From assembly GCA_038329965.1 (NCBI GenBank), contig JBBQNN010000003.1:55084-119083 (forward strand): a DNA stretch of 64,000 bases, given 5' to 3'. This stretch comes from QHCA01 sp003244095. Lineage in GTDB: Bacteria; Actinomycetota; Actinomycetes; Mycobacteriales; QHCA01. The notes under the pieces were generated by a model. It ran no database searches. It was not told the origin of the DNA and worked only from the letters and a program-made list of their open reading frames with translations. Shown in pieces: positions 16,646 to 26,146 of this stretch; the first letter of the stretch is position 1; each line of letters opens with the position of its first letter. Made by a program: the position numbers and the translations under genes.

Positions 16646-16771
16646 GTGGCCCGGGTGAAGCTCCTCCAAGCGGTCATCGTCCTGATCGCCGCGGGCGGCT
16701 CTGCCGCCGCGGCCGACCTCGAAGCGGCCCGCATCGCCGCGCAGAACGGCGGTGACTACGGACGCCGCTGA
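16646..16771 (+). CDS. Possible small hydrophobic peptide (41 aa)
   Basis: A short GTG-initiated frame, 12 bp after the diiron gene, encoding VARVKLLQAVIVLIAAGG followed by an Ala-rich stretch and ending N-G-G-D-Y-G-R-R. The hydrophobic run could be a signal peptide or a single membrane helix. There is no clear ribosome-binding site, and I know of no family. It may be non-coding; the base composition does not decide. Confidence 0.3.
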   Translation: MARVKLLQAVIVLIAAGGSAAAADLEAARIAAQNGGDYGRR

Positions 16772-16869
16772 CCCGGGTCGTCACCGACGCGCAAGCGGCC
16801 TCCGCCGCCTGCGGCGCCGCCCTGTCGACGCCCTGACCGGCACCGGCGAGCCGATGAGAGACTGGTGCC

Positions 16870-17808
16870 ATGCAACCGCGCAACGCACCCCCGCCTGCCG
16901 TCGCACTAGCCGGCGCCGTCGACCTCTCCAGCCTGAAGAACCGCCCGATCGCGGCTGCGACCCCGCCGCCACCCGCTGTCGAAGGCACGATCGTCGACGT
17001 CACCGAGGCCACGTTCGCCGTCGACGTCATCGAGCGCTCGCGTCAGGTGCCGGTGGTCCTCGATTTCTGGGCCGAGTGGTGCGGGCCGTGCAAGCAGTTC
17101 TCCCCGATGATCGAGAAGCTGGCCGCCGAGGGCGGCGGCGCCTGGGTTCTGGCCCGGGTCGACGTCGATGCCAACCAGGCGCTGGCCGCCGCCGTGGGCG
17201 TGCAGAGCATCCCCGCTGTCAAGGCGGTCATCGACGGGCAGATCGTCGGTGAGTTCACCGGGGGGATGCCTGAGCCACAGCTGCGGCAGTGGGTCACGGC
17301 GCTGCTCGAGGCGGTGGCCTCGGTGCGGGCCGGTGAGGCCGCGGAGCAGCCTGGCGAGGGGCCGGAGGGTGCCGCTCCCGGTGCCCCGCAGATCGACGAG
17401 CGCATCCTGCGGGCCGAGGAGGCGCTGCGGACGGGCGACTCCGAGACCGCCGAGGCCGGCTATCGGGCGGTGCTGGCCGAGAGGCCGGGCGACCGGCTGG
17501 CGACCGCCGGGCTGGCCCAGGTCGAGTTGTTCCGCAGGGTGGCCGGCGTGGCCGATCCCAACGTGGTCCTCGTCGCCGCGACCAACCGCCCCGATGACGT
17601 CGACGCCCAACTCCTCGCCGCGGACGTCGAGTTGCTCTCAGGCAACGTCGAGCAGGCCTTCGCCCGCCTCGTCGGAGTGGTCCGCAACGCCGCCGGCGCC
17701 GAGCGGGACGCCGCGCGCACCCGGCTGCTGTCGCTGTTCGACGTGCTGGCGCCCGACGATCCCCGGGTGGCCCGGGCCCGGCGCGACCTGTCCGCCGCCC
17801 TCTTCTGA
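16870..17808 (+). CDS. Thioredoxin-domain/TPR co-chaperone, CnoX (YbbN) family
   Basis: A 312-aa cytoplasmic protein. After a Pro-rich lead, residues ~40-150 form a thioredoxin fold with an intact active site W-C-G-P-C-K near residue 74 and the cis-Pro in S-I-P-A-V-K. The C-terminal half (from ~175) is helical and TPR-like, starting R-I-L-R-A-E-E-A-L-R-T-G-D. This is the CnoX/YbbN layout, redox-linked holdases that protect proteins from oxidation. E. coli CnoX lacks a working CxxC, whereas this one keeps both cysteines, so it may also reduce disulfides. It is convergent with the VOC gene. Confidence 0.88.
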   Translation: MQPRNAPPPAVALAGAVDLSSLKNRPIAAATPPPPAVEGTIVDVTEATFAVDVIERSRQVPVVLDFWAEWCGPCKQFSPMIEKLAAEGGGAWVLARVDVDANQALAAAVGVQSIPAVKAVIDGQIVGEFTGGMPEPQLRQWVTALLEAVASVRAGEAAEQPGEGPEGAAPGAPQIDERILRAEEALRTGDSETAEAGYRAVLAERPGDRLATAGLAQVELFRRVAGVADPNVVLVAATNRPDDVDAQLLAADVELLSGNVEQAFARLVGVVRNAAGAERDAARTRLLSLFDVLAPDDPRVARARRDLSAALF

Positions 17809-17827
17809 TCCGGATTCTGATCCGGTC

Positions 17828-18199
17828 CTAGCCTGGGAGATGGCTGACCGCCTCGACGTTGTTGCCGTCCGGGTCGCGGACGAAGGCGCCGTAGTAGCCA
17901 GGGTGGTACTCCGGCCGGACCCGCGGGCCGTGCAGCACCTCGGCGCCGGCCAGCACCGCGGCGTCGAAGAAGGCGTCGACGCCGGCGCGGTCGGCCGCTT
18001 CGAAGGCGATGTGCACCTCGCGGTTGGGCTCGCTGGAGGTCAGCGGGCCGATCCAGAAGGTCGGCCGCTGCGGTCTCCCGTACCCGATCACCTCGCCGAA
18101 GTCCATCACCCGTACGCCGCCGAGGGGCGCCAGCACGGCGTCGTAGAAGGCGGCGCTGGCGGCAAGGTCCGCGCACTGGATCGACAGGTGGTCGAGCAC
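17828..18199 (-). CDS. VOC-family (glyoxalase/bleomycin-resistance-like) protein
   Basis: A 123-aa single-domain VOC protein. The start is set at the GTG at 18199 because the family's first strand begins there (V-L-D-H-L-S-I-Q-C-A-D), while upstream sequence is the repeat hairpin. Metal-ligand candidates are His4, His70 in R-E-V-H-I-A-F and Glu in D-P-D-G-N-N-V-E-A-V. The order of elements resembles glutathione-transferase FosA-like or lactoylglutathione-lyase-like proteins of unknown substrate. A direct repeat of TTCTGATCCGG lies just beyond its stop, shared with the end of the convergent cnoX-like gene. Confidence 0.85.
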   Translation of the reverse strand: MLDHLSIQCADLAASAAFYDAVLAPLGGVRVMDFGEVIGYGRPQRPTFWIGPLTSSEPNREVHIAFEAADRAGVDAFFDAAVLAGAEVLHGPRVRPEYHPGYYGAFVRDPDGNNVEAVSHLPG

Positions 18200-18223
18200 G
18201 CCGCAACCGTACCGGCGACCGGC

Positions 18224-18305
18224 CCGTCCACCCAGCAACTTCCCGGAAGTCGCTGCTCTCAGCCGCCGCAAAGCGACGTTTTCCGGGAAGTTGCTGGGTG
18301 GACGG
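18224..18305. repeat. Long-stem hairpin element, copy 1 (perfect 25-bp inverted repeat)
   Basis: The 25-nt arm at 18224-18248 (starting CCGTCCACCCAGCAACTTCC) is the exact reverse complement of 18281-18305. The 32-nt centre holds a further inverted pair, GTCGCT (18249-18254) and AGCGAC (18272-18277). It lies between divergently transcribed genes, so it is not an ordinary terminator. The inner half matches the hairpin at 49007-49060, showing a repeated family. Confidence 0.85.
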
Positions 18306-18344
18306 CGGGTGGGGATCCGCGCCGGGCGTGCTTGGATTCCGGAC

Positions 18345-19616
18345 ATGACTGACGCCCGGCACCTCATCGGCCTGCTGCTCGGCACGGAGGACGACTGGCC
18401 CCGGGCCTTCGAGGCGCTGGTCCGCCGGCTCCGGCCGGTCGTCGACGCCGGCGGCACCAAGCACGACTTCGACGTCGAGCGGATCACCATCGAGCCGTTC
18501 GACCTGCGCTCCAAGCCGCGCTACGACCTGGTCATCGACCGGCTGGCCTACTGGTACTACGTCCCGCGTGAGTGGTTGAAGAAGGTCGCCCTGATGGACG
18601 ACGTCTACCTGCTCAACAGCCCGTTCACGTTCCAGTCGATGGAGAAGCACGCGGCCTACTGCGCGATGATGCGGCTCGGCCTCAAGGTGCCCAATACGGC
18701 GCTGGTGCCGTACAAGAACCCGATCGACCACACCAAGTACGTCTACACCGCCTCGCGCTACAACAAGCAGTTCGACCTCGACGAGATCGCCGAGGGGGTC
18801 GGCTACCCGCTGTTCATGAAGCCCTACGACGGGGGCGCGTGGCGCGGGGTGTCCCGGATCGCCGACCCGGCCGCGCTGCACAAGGCCTACGACGAGTCCG
18901 GCGAGATGCTCATGCACCTGCAGGCCTCGGTGGAGGGCTACGACGTCTTCGCCCGGTCGCTGTCCATCGGGGCCGAGACGATGGTCATGAAGTTCCGCCC
19001 CGAGCTGCCGATGCACGACCGCTACGCCGTCGACCACTCCTTCTTGGCACCAGACGTCGGCGACGAGGTGGTGACGATCGGGCGGCTGGTCAACGCCTTC
19101 TTCCGCTGGGAGTTCAACTCCTGCGAGACGCTGGTACGAGGGACTGACGTCCACCCGATCGACTACGCCAACGCCTGCCCCGACGTGGCCATCACCAGCC
19201 TGCACTACTACTTCCCGTGGGCGATGAAGGCGCTGATCAAGTGGTCGGTGTTCTGCCTGGCCACCGGGCGCCGGCCGCGGATCGACCTCGAGACGCGCCG
19301 GTACTTCGAGGTCGCCGACCGGGAGGATCTGACCTACGACGAGAAGCTCGCCGCCTACCGCGTCATCGCCGACGAGTACTTCGAGACCGAGCGCTATGCC
19401 GACTTCTGCGCCAGCCGGCTGCCCGACCTCGACGGCATGGTGCTCGAATGGGTGGCCGGTCCGGATTTCGCCCGGTTGCTCGCGGATACGGTCAGGGCGA
19501 CCTACCCGGCCGAGGAGCACGACCGCTTCCAGGCCCACTTCACCGGGCTGATCGGTGCCTGGGTGGCCGACGAGCAGCAGCGGGCCGACCCCGCACCACC
19601 GGCGGCACGCCGGTAG
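18345..19616 (+). CDS. ATP-grasp domain protein of unknown substrate
   Basis: A 423-aa cytoplasmic protein. The central part has ATP-grasp features: T-K-Y-V-Y-T-A-S-R-Y, then G-Y-P-L-F-M-K-P-Y-D-G-G-A-W-R-G-V (ATP-binding Lys and Gly-rich loop, residues ~157-173), an acidic V-E-G-Y-D region and D-V-H-P-I-D-Y-A-N-A, where metal-binding residues are expected. Aromatic stretches (W-Y-Y-V-P near 70) are unusual. ATP-grasp enzymes make carboxylate-amine or related bonds. The start at 18345 follows the hairpin element by 40 bp. It ends 40 bp before the NAD-GDH gene, so cotranscription is likely. The substrate is unknown. Confidence 0.7.
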   Translation: MTDARHLIGLLLGTEDDWPRAFEALVRRLRPVVDAGGTKHDFDVERITIEPFDLRSKPRYDLVIDRLAYWYYVPREWLKKVALMDDVYLLNSPFTFQSMEKHAAYCAMMRLGLKVPNTALVPYKNPIDHTKYVYTASRYNKQFDLDEIAEGVGYPLFMKPYDGGAWRGVSRIADPAALHKAYDESGEMLMHLQASVEGYDVFARSLSIGAETMVMKFRPELPMHDRYAVDHSFLAPDVGDEVVTIGRLVNAFFRWEFNSCETLVRGTDVHPIDYANACPDVAITSLHYYFPWAMKALIKWSVFCLATGRRPRIDLETRRYFEVADREDLTYDEKLAAYRVIADEYFETERYADFCASRLPDLDGMVLEWVAGPDFARLLADTVRATYPAEEHDRFQAHFTGLIGAWVADEQQRADPAPPAARR

Positions 19617-19656
19617 TCTGGAGCACGCCGAGCCCCCGACGGCGTGGGCCGCGGCA

Positions 19657-22600
19657 GTGAGCGAGGTGTGCCCGGTGACCGGCTCCACAGACCCGCACGT
19701 TGCCCGGCAGAGCCTGCTCGCCCGCTCCCTTGAGCTCGACCTGCCGGGGGCGGACGACCCGACCCGCCAGGAGCGGGCCGACTATCTCATCGCCTACTAC
19801 CGGCACGTCGCGCCGGAGGACCTGCTGGGCCGGCCACGCGTGGAGATCCAGGGCGCGGCGCGGTCCGAGCGCGAGTTCGCACAGCAACGGGTCGAGGGCG
19901 AGGTGCTCATCCGCGTCTACAGCCCGGCGCTGCCGACGCACGGTTGGGAGTCGCCGCACACCATCGTGGAGATCGTCACCGACGACATGCCGTTCCTGGT
20001 GGACTCCGCCGTCGCCGAGCTGACCAGGATGGACATCGGGGTGCACCTGGTGATCCACCCGCAGTTCGTGGTGCGGCGCGAGGTGCTCGGGCGACTGACG
20101 GCCGTCCTCGGCACGGCCGACCCCGAGCATCCCCCGCCGGGCAGCATGGTCGAGTCGTGGATGCACCTGGAGATCGACCGGCAGGCCGACGACAGCAGCC
20201 TCGCCCCGATCGTCAACAACCTCCGCCGGGTGCTGACCGACGTCCGTGAGGCCGTCGACGACTGGCCGAAGATGCGCGACACCGCCCTTGCCCTGGCCGA
20301 TCAGCTGCACCCGAGCTCGGTGCCGCTGCCGGCCGAGGAGGTCGTCGAGGCGGCCGACTTGCTGCGCTGGCTCGCCGACGACCACTTCACCTTCCTCGGC
20401 TACCGCGAGTACGCGCTGGTCTCCGACGAGGGCCGTGAGGTGATCCAGGCCGTGCCCGGCACCGGGCTGGGCATCCTGCGCAGCGACTCGCAGAGCCAGC
20501 TCGCCGTCAACGACATGCCCAGCCAGACGCGCGACAAGGCGCTGGAGCCGAGCGCCCTCATCGTGACTAAGGCCAATTCCCGGTCGACGGTGCACCGGCC
20601 CGTCTATCTCGACTACATCGGGGTGCGCCGCATCGACGGCCGCGGACGGGTCGTCGGCGAGCGCCGGTTCCTGGGGCTGTTCGCCTCGGCGGCCTATCTC
20701 GACAGCGTCCGCAAGCTGCCGGTGGTCCGCCGCAAGGTCGCCGAGGTCGAGGCCAGGTCCGGCTTCTCGCCGCGCAGCCACAGCGGCAAGGACCTGCTGT
20801 CGATCCTGGAGACCTACCCCCGCGACGAGCTGTTCCAGATTTCGACGGCAGCGCTGTACGACATCGTCATGGGTGTCCTGGCGCTGCAGCAGCGCCGCGA
20901 GCTGCGCCTGTTCATGCGCCGGGACGACTACGGCCGCTTCTGGTCGTGCCTGGTCTACCTGCCCCGCGACCGGTGGAACACCGTGGTGCGCCAGCGCATG
21001 AAGGCGGTCCTGCGCTCCGAGCTCGGCGGCACGTCGATCGACTACACCACGCGGGTGAGCGAGTCGGTGCTGGCCCGGCTGCACTTCGTCGTACGCACCC
21101 CGCAGGCCGAGGCTGCCGCCGTCGATATCGAGGCGATCGAGCGGCGGCTCGCCGAGGCGACTCGTACCTGGGACGAGGACCTGCACGACGCGCTGGTCGA
21201 CCGGGTCGGCGAGGAGCACACGCCGCTGCTCATGAAACGCTACGCCGCGGCTTTCCCCGAGGCGTACAAGGAGGATTTCCCGGCCGAGTCCGCGGTCGCC
21301 GACCTCCGCCGGTTGGAGATGCTCGAGGAACCCGACGACATCGGCATGAGCCTCTACGCGCCGCCGCGGGCCGAGCCGGGGGAGCGTCGGTTCAAGATCT
21401 TCCGGGTAGGCGCCCAGCTGTCGCTCTCCGACGTGCTCCCGCTCTTCCAGGCGCATGGCCTGCGGGTGGTCGACGAGCGTCCCTACGGCCTGGTCCGCGA
21501 CGACGGGAGCGACGCCTGGATCTATGACTTCGGCCTCGAGCCGGTCGCCTCGCACCCGGCCGTCGACCAGGTCAGCGAGAACTTCCACAACGCCTTTGCC
21601 GCGGCCTGGCGAGGGGAGACCGAGGTCGACGGCTTCAACGCCCTCGTGCTCTCGGGTGGTCTCACCTGGCAGCAGACGGTCGTCCTGCGGGCATACGCGA
21701 AGTACCTCCGGCAGGTCGGCACGCTATACAGCCAGGACTACATCCAGCTGGCGGTCCGGTCCAACGTCGACATCGCCCGGTCCCTGGTCGAGCTCTTCCG
21801 GGTCCGGTTCGACCCGGCCTTCCCGGCCACCGATCGCGACCAGCGCGAGACGGAGATCACCGCCGAGGTCGAACGGGCGCTGGACAAGGTGGTCAGCCTG
21901 GATCAGGACCGGATCCTGCGCAGCCTGCTCGCGCTGGTCGGCGCGACCACCCGGACCAGCTACTACCAGCGCGGGGTCGACGGGCGGCCCAAGCCCTACC
22001 TTGCGCTGAAGTTCGACCCGCAGGCCGTCCCCGACCTGCCGCGGCCGTGGCCGCGCTTCGAGATCTTCGTCTACGGCCCGCGGGTCGAGGGCGTGCACCA
22101 GCGGTTCGGCCCGGTCGCGCGGGGCGGGTTGCGGTGGTCCGATCGGCCGGAGGACTTCCGCACCGAGGTTCTCGGGCTGGTCAAGGCGCAGATGGTGAAG
22201 AACACCGTGATCGTGCCGGTCGGTGCCAAGGGCGGCTTCGTGGTCAAGCGCCCACCGGTCGCCGGCGACCGGGAGAGCGTGCAGGCCGAGGGCGTCGCCT
22301 GCTACCGGATGTTCGTCTCCGCGCTGCTCGACGTGACCGACAATCTGGTCAGCGGTCAGGTCGTACCCCCTCGGGACGTCGTCCGGCACGACACCGACGA
22401 CAGCTACCTCGTGGTGGCCGCGGACAAGGGGACCGCCACCTTCTCCGACATCGCCAACTCCATCTCCGCGGCGTACGGCTACTGGCTGGGTGACGCCTTC
22501 GCCTCAGGGGGATCGGTCGGGTACGACCACAAGGCTATGGGCATCACCGCCCGGGGGGCTTGGGAGTCGGTGAAGTACCACTTCCGGGAGATGGGTCACG

Positions 22601-24543
22601 ACACCCAGACGGCCGACTTCACCGTCGTCGGGGTCGGCGACATGTCCGGCGACGTGTTCGGCAACGGCATGTTGCTGTCGGAGCACATCCGCCTGGTGGC
22701 CGCCTTCGACCACCGGCACGTCTTCCTGGACCCCGAGCCCGACCCCAAGATCTCCTACGCCGAGCGCCGGCGCCTGTTCGACCTGCCCCGCTCGAGCTGG
22801 GCCGACTATGACGCCACCCTGATCTCGGCCGGCGGCGGGGTCTACCCGCGCACGGCCAAGTCCGTCCCGCTCTCCGGTGAGGTGCGCCGGGCCCTGGGCA
22901 TCGACGCGTCGGTCGGCGCGCTCGCTCCCGCCGACCTGATCCGCCGCATCCTCACCGCCCCGGTCGACCTGCTGTGGAACGGCGGCATCGGGACCTACGT
23001 CAAGGCCACGACGGAGTCCCAGGCCGACGTCGGTGACAAGGCCAACGACACGGTCCGCGTCAACGGCGCCGACCTGCAGGCCAAGGTGGTCGGCGAGGGC
23101 GGCAACCTGGGGTTCACCCAACGCGGCCGGATCGAGTACGCACTGGCCGAGGGCCGGATCAACACCGACGCGATCGACAACTCGGCCGGCGTGGACACCT
23201 CCGACCGCGAGGTCAACATCAAGGTCCTGCTGGACGCCGCGGTCGAGGGGGGAGCCGCCGGCTTGAGCACCGAGCGGCGGCACGCGCTTCTCGAGGACAT
23301 GACCGACGAGGTGGCCGCGCTCGTCCTGCGTGACAACTACGACCAGAACGTCGCCCTGGGCAATGCGCGCGCCCAGGCCCACGCGATGCTGTCGGTGCAC
23401 CGTCGCCTGATGGGCGACCTGGAGCAGCGCGGTCGCCTCGACCGGGCGCTGGAGTTCCTGCCCGGCAAAGAGGTCCTGGCGGAGCGTGACGCGGCCGGCC
23501 TGGGGTTGACCTCGCCCGAGCTGGCCGTCGTGATGGCCTACGTCAAGATCGTCCTCGAGGACGAGATCAACCCCACCGACCTTCCGGACGAGCCTTGGCT
23601 GGGCGCGTCGCTGCTCGCGTACTTCCCGACGCCGCTGCGGGACCGGTACGCCGATCGCATGGCCGGGCACCCGCTGCGCCGGGAGATCATCACGACGCAG
23701 CTCGTCAACGACATGGTCAACCGCGGCGGCACGACCTACGTCTTCCGGGCGGCCGAGGAGACCGGTGTGTTGCCGGTCGACCTGACCCGGGCCTACCTGG
23801 TCACCCGCGAGGTGTTCGGGCTGCACGCCCTCTGGGCGCAGGTCGAGGCGCTCGACCACGACCTGTCCACCCACACCCAGATCAAGCTCTACCTGCAGAT
23901 CCGCCGGCTGCTCGACCGGGCCACGCGGTGGCTGCTGCAGAACCGCCGGCACCCCCTCGACATCGGCGCCGAAATCGCGCACTTCGGGCCAGGGGCGCAG
24001 GAGCTCATGCCGCTGATCCCCAAGCTGCTCGTGGCCGGCGAGGCCGATCGGCTGCACGCCGCCGCGGCCGAGTACGTCGCGGAGGGCGTCCCAGAGCCCC
24101 TCGCGCTGATGATCGCCGGATTGCTCGACGCGTTCTCGCTGCTCGACATCGTCGAGGTGGCGGCGGGCCGCACCGCCCCGCTGGACGAGGTCGGCCGGCT
24201 GTACTTCGTACTCTCCGAGCACTTCCACATGGACGATCTGCTCGACCGGATCGCGCAGCTCGACCGGGGCGATCGCTGGCACTCGCTGGCCCGGTCCGCG
24301 CTGCGCTACGACCTGTACGCCGCCCTGTCGGAATTCACCGCCGAGGTCCTCGACACGACATCGGCCGGTGACGCGCAGGGCCGCATCGCCGAGTGGGAGC
24401 AGGCCAACGCCAGCAGCCTGGCCCGGGTGCAGAACAGCCTCGGTGAGCTGGCCGAGGAGACGACCTACGACCTGGCCACCCTGTCGGTGGTCCTGCGTCA
24501 GATCCGGACGATGGTCCGGGCCAGCGCGTCCGGCGCCCGCTAA
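19657..24543 (+). CDS. gdh: NAD-dependent glutamate dehydrogenase, giant (180 kDa) type
   Basis: Oxidative deamination of glutamate to 2-oxoglutarate and ammonia with NAD. About 1,628 aa, the size of the GDH-180 class of Streptomyces and mycobacteria. A long regulatory N-terminal region (to ~700, with ACT-like segments such as P-H-T-I-V-E-I-V-T-D-D-M-P-F) precedes the catalytic core: G-P-V-A-R-G-G-L-R-W-S-D-R near 825, V-G-A-K-G-G-F-V-V-K with the substrate Lys, and the NAD domain around V-G-D-M-S-G-D-V-F-G-N-G-M near 1010. A helical C-terminal region follows. GTG 19657, 19666 and 19675 are all possible starts. Its TAA overlaps the convergent hydrolase stop. Confidence 0.96.
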   Translation: MSEVCPVTGSTDPHVARQSLLARSLELDLPGADDPTRQERADYLIAYYRHVAPEDLLGRPRVEIQGAARSEREFAQQRVEGEVLIRVYSPALPTHGWESPHTIVEIVTDDMPFLVDSAVAELTRMDIGVHLVIHPQFVVRREVLGRLTAVLGTADPEHPPPGSMVESWMHLEIDRQADDSSLAPIVNNLRRVLTDVREAVDDWPKMRDTALALADQLHPSSVPLPAEEVVEAADLLRWLADDHFTFLGYREYALVSDEGREVIQAVPGTGLGILRSDSQSQLAVNDMPSQTRDKALEPSALIVTKANSRSTVHRPVYLDYIGVRRIDGRGRVVGERRFLGLFASAAYLDSVRKLPVVRRKVAEVEARSGFSPRSHSGKDLLSILETYPRDELFQISTAALYDIVMGVLALQQRRELRLFMRRDDYGRFWSCLVYLPRDRWNTVVRQRMKAVLRSELGGTSIDYTTRVSESVLARLHFVVRTPQAEAAAVDIEAIERRLAEATRTWDEDLHDALVDRVGEEHTPLLMKRYAAAFPEAYKEDFPAESAVADLRRLEMLEEPDDIGMSLYAPPRAEPGERRFKIFRVGAQLSLSDVLPLFQAHGLRVVDERPYGLVRDDGSDAWIYDFGLEPVASHPAVDQVSENFHNAFAAAWRGETEVDGFNALVLSGGLTWQQTVVLRAYAKYLRQVGTLYSQDYIQLAVRSNVDIARSLVELFRVRFDPAFPATDRDQRETEITAEVERALDKVVSLDQDRILRSLLALVGATTRTSYYQRGVDGRPKPYLALKFDPQAVPDLPRPWPRFEIFVYGPRVEGVHQRFGPVARGGLRWSDRPEDFRTEVLGLVKAQMVKNTVIVPVGAKGGFVVKRPPVAGDRESVQAEGVACYRMFVSALLDVTDNLVSGQVVPPRDVVRHDTDDSYLVVAADKGTATFSDIANSISAAYGYWLGDAFASGGSVGYDHKAMGITARGAWESVKYHFREMGHDTQTADFTVVGVGDMSGDVFGNGMLLSEHIRLVAAFDHRHVFLDPEPDPKISYAERRRLFDLPRSSWADYDATLISAGGGVYPRTAKSVPLSGEVRRALGIDASVGALAPADLIRRILTAPVDLLWNGGIGTYVKATTESQADVGDKANDTVRVNGADLQAKVVGEGGNLGFTQRGRIEYALAEGRINTDAIDNSAGVDTSDREVNIKVLLDAAVEGGAAGLSTERRHALLEDMTDEVAALVLRDNYDQNVALGNARAQAHAMLSVHRRLMGDLEQRGRLDRALEFLPGKEVLAERDAAGLGLTSPELAVVMAYVKIVLEDEINPTDLPDEPWLGASLLAYFPTPLRDRYADRMAGHPLRREIITTQLVNDMVNRGGTTYVFRAAEETGVLPVDLTRAYLVTREVFGLHALWAQVEALDHDLSTHTQIKLYLQIRRLLDRATRWLLQNRRHPLDIGAEIAHFGPGAQELMPLIPKLLVAGEADRLHAAAAEYVAEGVPEPLALMIAGLLDAFSLLDIVEVAAGRTAPLDEVGRLYFVLSEHFHMDDLLDRIAQLDRGDRWHSLARSALRYDLYAALSEFTAEVLDTTSAGDAQGRIAEWEQANASSLARVQNSLGELAEETTYDLATLSVVLRQIRTMVRASASGAR

Positions 24544-26051
24544 CGCCGGGAGCCCGCCGTGCCCAGCTCGCAGTCGGAGGTGATCGGTGCCACGAGCCGC
24601 TCCTCCCGCAGCAGGAAGTCGGCCATCGCGTCCCGGCTGATCGTCGCGTGCACGAACGACACCGGCCCGTGTGCGAGCTGCACGGTGTCCACGTAGGCGC
24701 TCGGGTTGACGGCCAGCATCGAGCGGCGCAGGTCGAGCGCCTGTTGGAAGGGGACCAGGGGATCGTCGAGCGCGAAACCCTGGAGCACCCTGGTGTCCTT
24801 GAGGTAGTCCTGGCTCATCGAGACAGGGCTGATCGACGCGAGGTTGTCCCCGCCGAAGGCGGCGGCGGCGACATTGTGCAGGATCCGGCCGCCGTTGGTC
24901 TGGTCGGCCGCCCCGCTGCCCAGCTCGAAGGCCGCCTGGCCCTGGATGCGCTGCAGGTCGGTCGGACCGCCCTCGCTGACGACGCAGTAGACGCCCTTGC
25001 GCTTGGCAGCCAACGTGAGCGCGAGGTGCCCACCGGCCGACGCCCCGCTCGCGCACACGACCGCCGACGGGCCGAACCACGCGCGGGTCTTGTCGTAGAA
25101 CCACAGGACGTCGTCGAGGCTCCGGCCGCAGGCGTGATAGGTGAGGTTGACCGTCTCCCAGCCCCGCGCCCGCCAGCGGTCGGCCACCGGCCGGACGGAC
25201 GTCGTGGCACCCGAGCCCTCCGCGTACCACCCCCCGCCGTGGATGACGAGCATCACGCCGAGCGGCGGCTTACCCGCGAAGGACCCCGTCGGGCCGCCCA
25301 CCTCGTAGTAGGCGGGTGCTCCGGCGAAGGCCGGATGGTGGGTGGTCAGCCCGACCGGGAACGGGCCCTTGGTGAGGGTCGTGACAGCGCGGCAGATGCT
25401 GTCGGGCCGGCCGGTGTTGATGGCGCCGTTGTAGGGACCATCGGAATTGACCGGGTCGTTGGCCGGCAGGGCCGCGAGGCTCTCTCCCCGAGTGGGTACG
25501 GCGACGCCGGCGCCGCGCAGCCCGTCGTCGGGCCAGGAGTGGGCCACCATGGTGTAGGCAACGGAGCCGGCAGTCAGGGCATCGGCGGTGCCGCCGGCCG
25601 CATAGGTGACCTGGGTGTATCCGGCGAAGTAGGCCCACGACCCAGGCCCCGAGGGCCGCGGCTGCGCCGAGATCCGCACCGTCGGGGCGCTGGCGTGGAT
25701 CGCCGCCGGACTGCCGACGGTGTCGACCAAGCGGTCGGCGCACCTCGCGAGCGGGATCGCGCCGTTGCGGCGGTAGGTGAGGCAGGTCGTCAGCTTGTAG
25801 CGGAAGCCTTTGGTCAGGCCGATGGCGTGTGTCGTGACGGCCTCGGCGGTAGCCGACGCCGCCGTAGTCGTGACCCGGGTGCTCAACATGCCGTCGGGGG
25901 TACTGGCCAGGGCGGGGATCCGGATCGGGTTGTTCACGGTGACCGTCGTCGCCGGGGTGGTTGCGCGCGCGGCCGGGGTGAGGCCGACGGTGTCCGCCCC
26001 GCCGAGGATGACCAGGACCACCAGGGCAGTGGTCATGGGACGCGGCAACAT
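24540..26051 (-). CDS. Secreted alpha/beta hydrolase (esterase/lipase-like)
   Basis: A 503-aa predicted exported serine hydrolase. The ATG at 26051 gives a signal peptide: MLPRP, then a hydrophobic run ending near A-A-R-A-T-T. The catalytic half begins near residue 260: oxyanion motif H-G-G-G-W, nucleophile G-A-S-A-G-G, and a late His in H-G-P-V-S-F-V-H, the hormone-sensitive-lipase-like pattern. The first ~240 residues after the signal are a separate beta-rich region without a recognised family. It lies 95 bp downstream of glgB on the same strand, so it could be a trailing member of that operon. The substrate is unknown. Confidence 0.78.
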   Translation of the reverse strand: MLPRPMTTALVVLVILGGADTVGLTPAARATTPATTVTVNNPIRIPALASTPDGMLSTRVTTTAASATAEAVTTHAIGLTKGFRYKLTTCLTYRRNGAIPLARCADRLVDTVGSPAAIHASAPTVRISAQPRPSGPGSWAYFAGYTQVTYAAGGTADALTAGSVAYTMVAHSWPDDGLRGAGVAVPTRGESLAALPANDPVNSDGPYNGAINTGRPDSICRAVTTLTKGPFPVGLTTHHPAFAGAPAYYEVGGPTGSFAGKPPLGVMLVIHGGGWYAEGSGATTSVRPVADRWRARGWETVNLTYHACGRSLDDVLWFYDKTRAWFGPSAVVCASGASAGGHLALTLAAKRKGVYCVVSEGGPTDLQRIQGQAAFELGSGAADQTNGGRILHNVAAAAFGGDNLASISPVSMSQDYLKDTRVLQGFALDDPLVPFQQALDLRRSMLAVNPSAYVDTVQLAHGPVSFVHATISRDAMADFLLREERLVAPITSDCELGTAGSRR

Positions 26052-26146
26052 GGTCAAAACCCTAGCCCGGCGGACAGGGAGGGATCCTGCCGACAAGCCG
26101 AACAGGCTCACTGGCCGACCCCGGCCCGGCGGCCCCGGTCCGGCCG

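Noticed and set aside
17803..17825. Direct repeat TTCTGATCCGG x2 at the end of the cnoX-like gene
   Set aside because: A single 12-nt duplication covering the stop codon; it probably arose by slippage and has no further copies that I noticed.
17460..19688. A 742-codon minus-strand open frame spanning cnoX-like, VOC and ATP-grasp genes
   Set aside because: Only the 123-codon VOC protein, in a different frame position, has family motifs; the long frame reads through the repeat hairpin and opposite-strand genes.
22504..25230. A 908-codon open frame on the minus strand across the glutamate dehydrogenase
   Set aside because: It is a high-GC shadow of the gdh reading frame, Val/Gly/Arg-rich and with no recognisable domain; gdh matches its family along its whole length.
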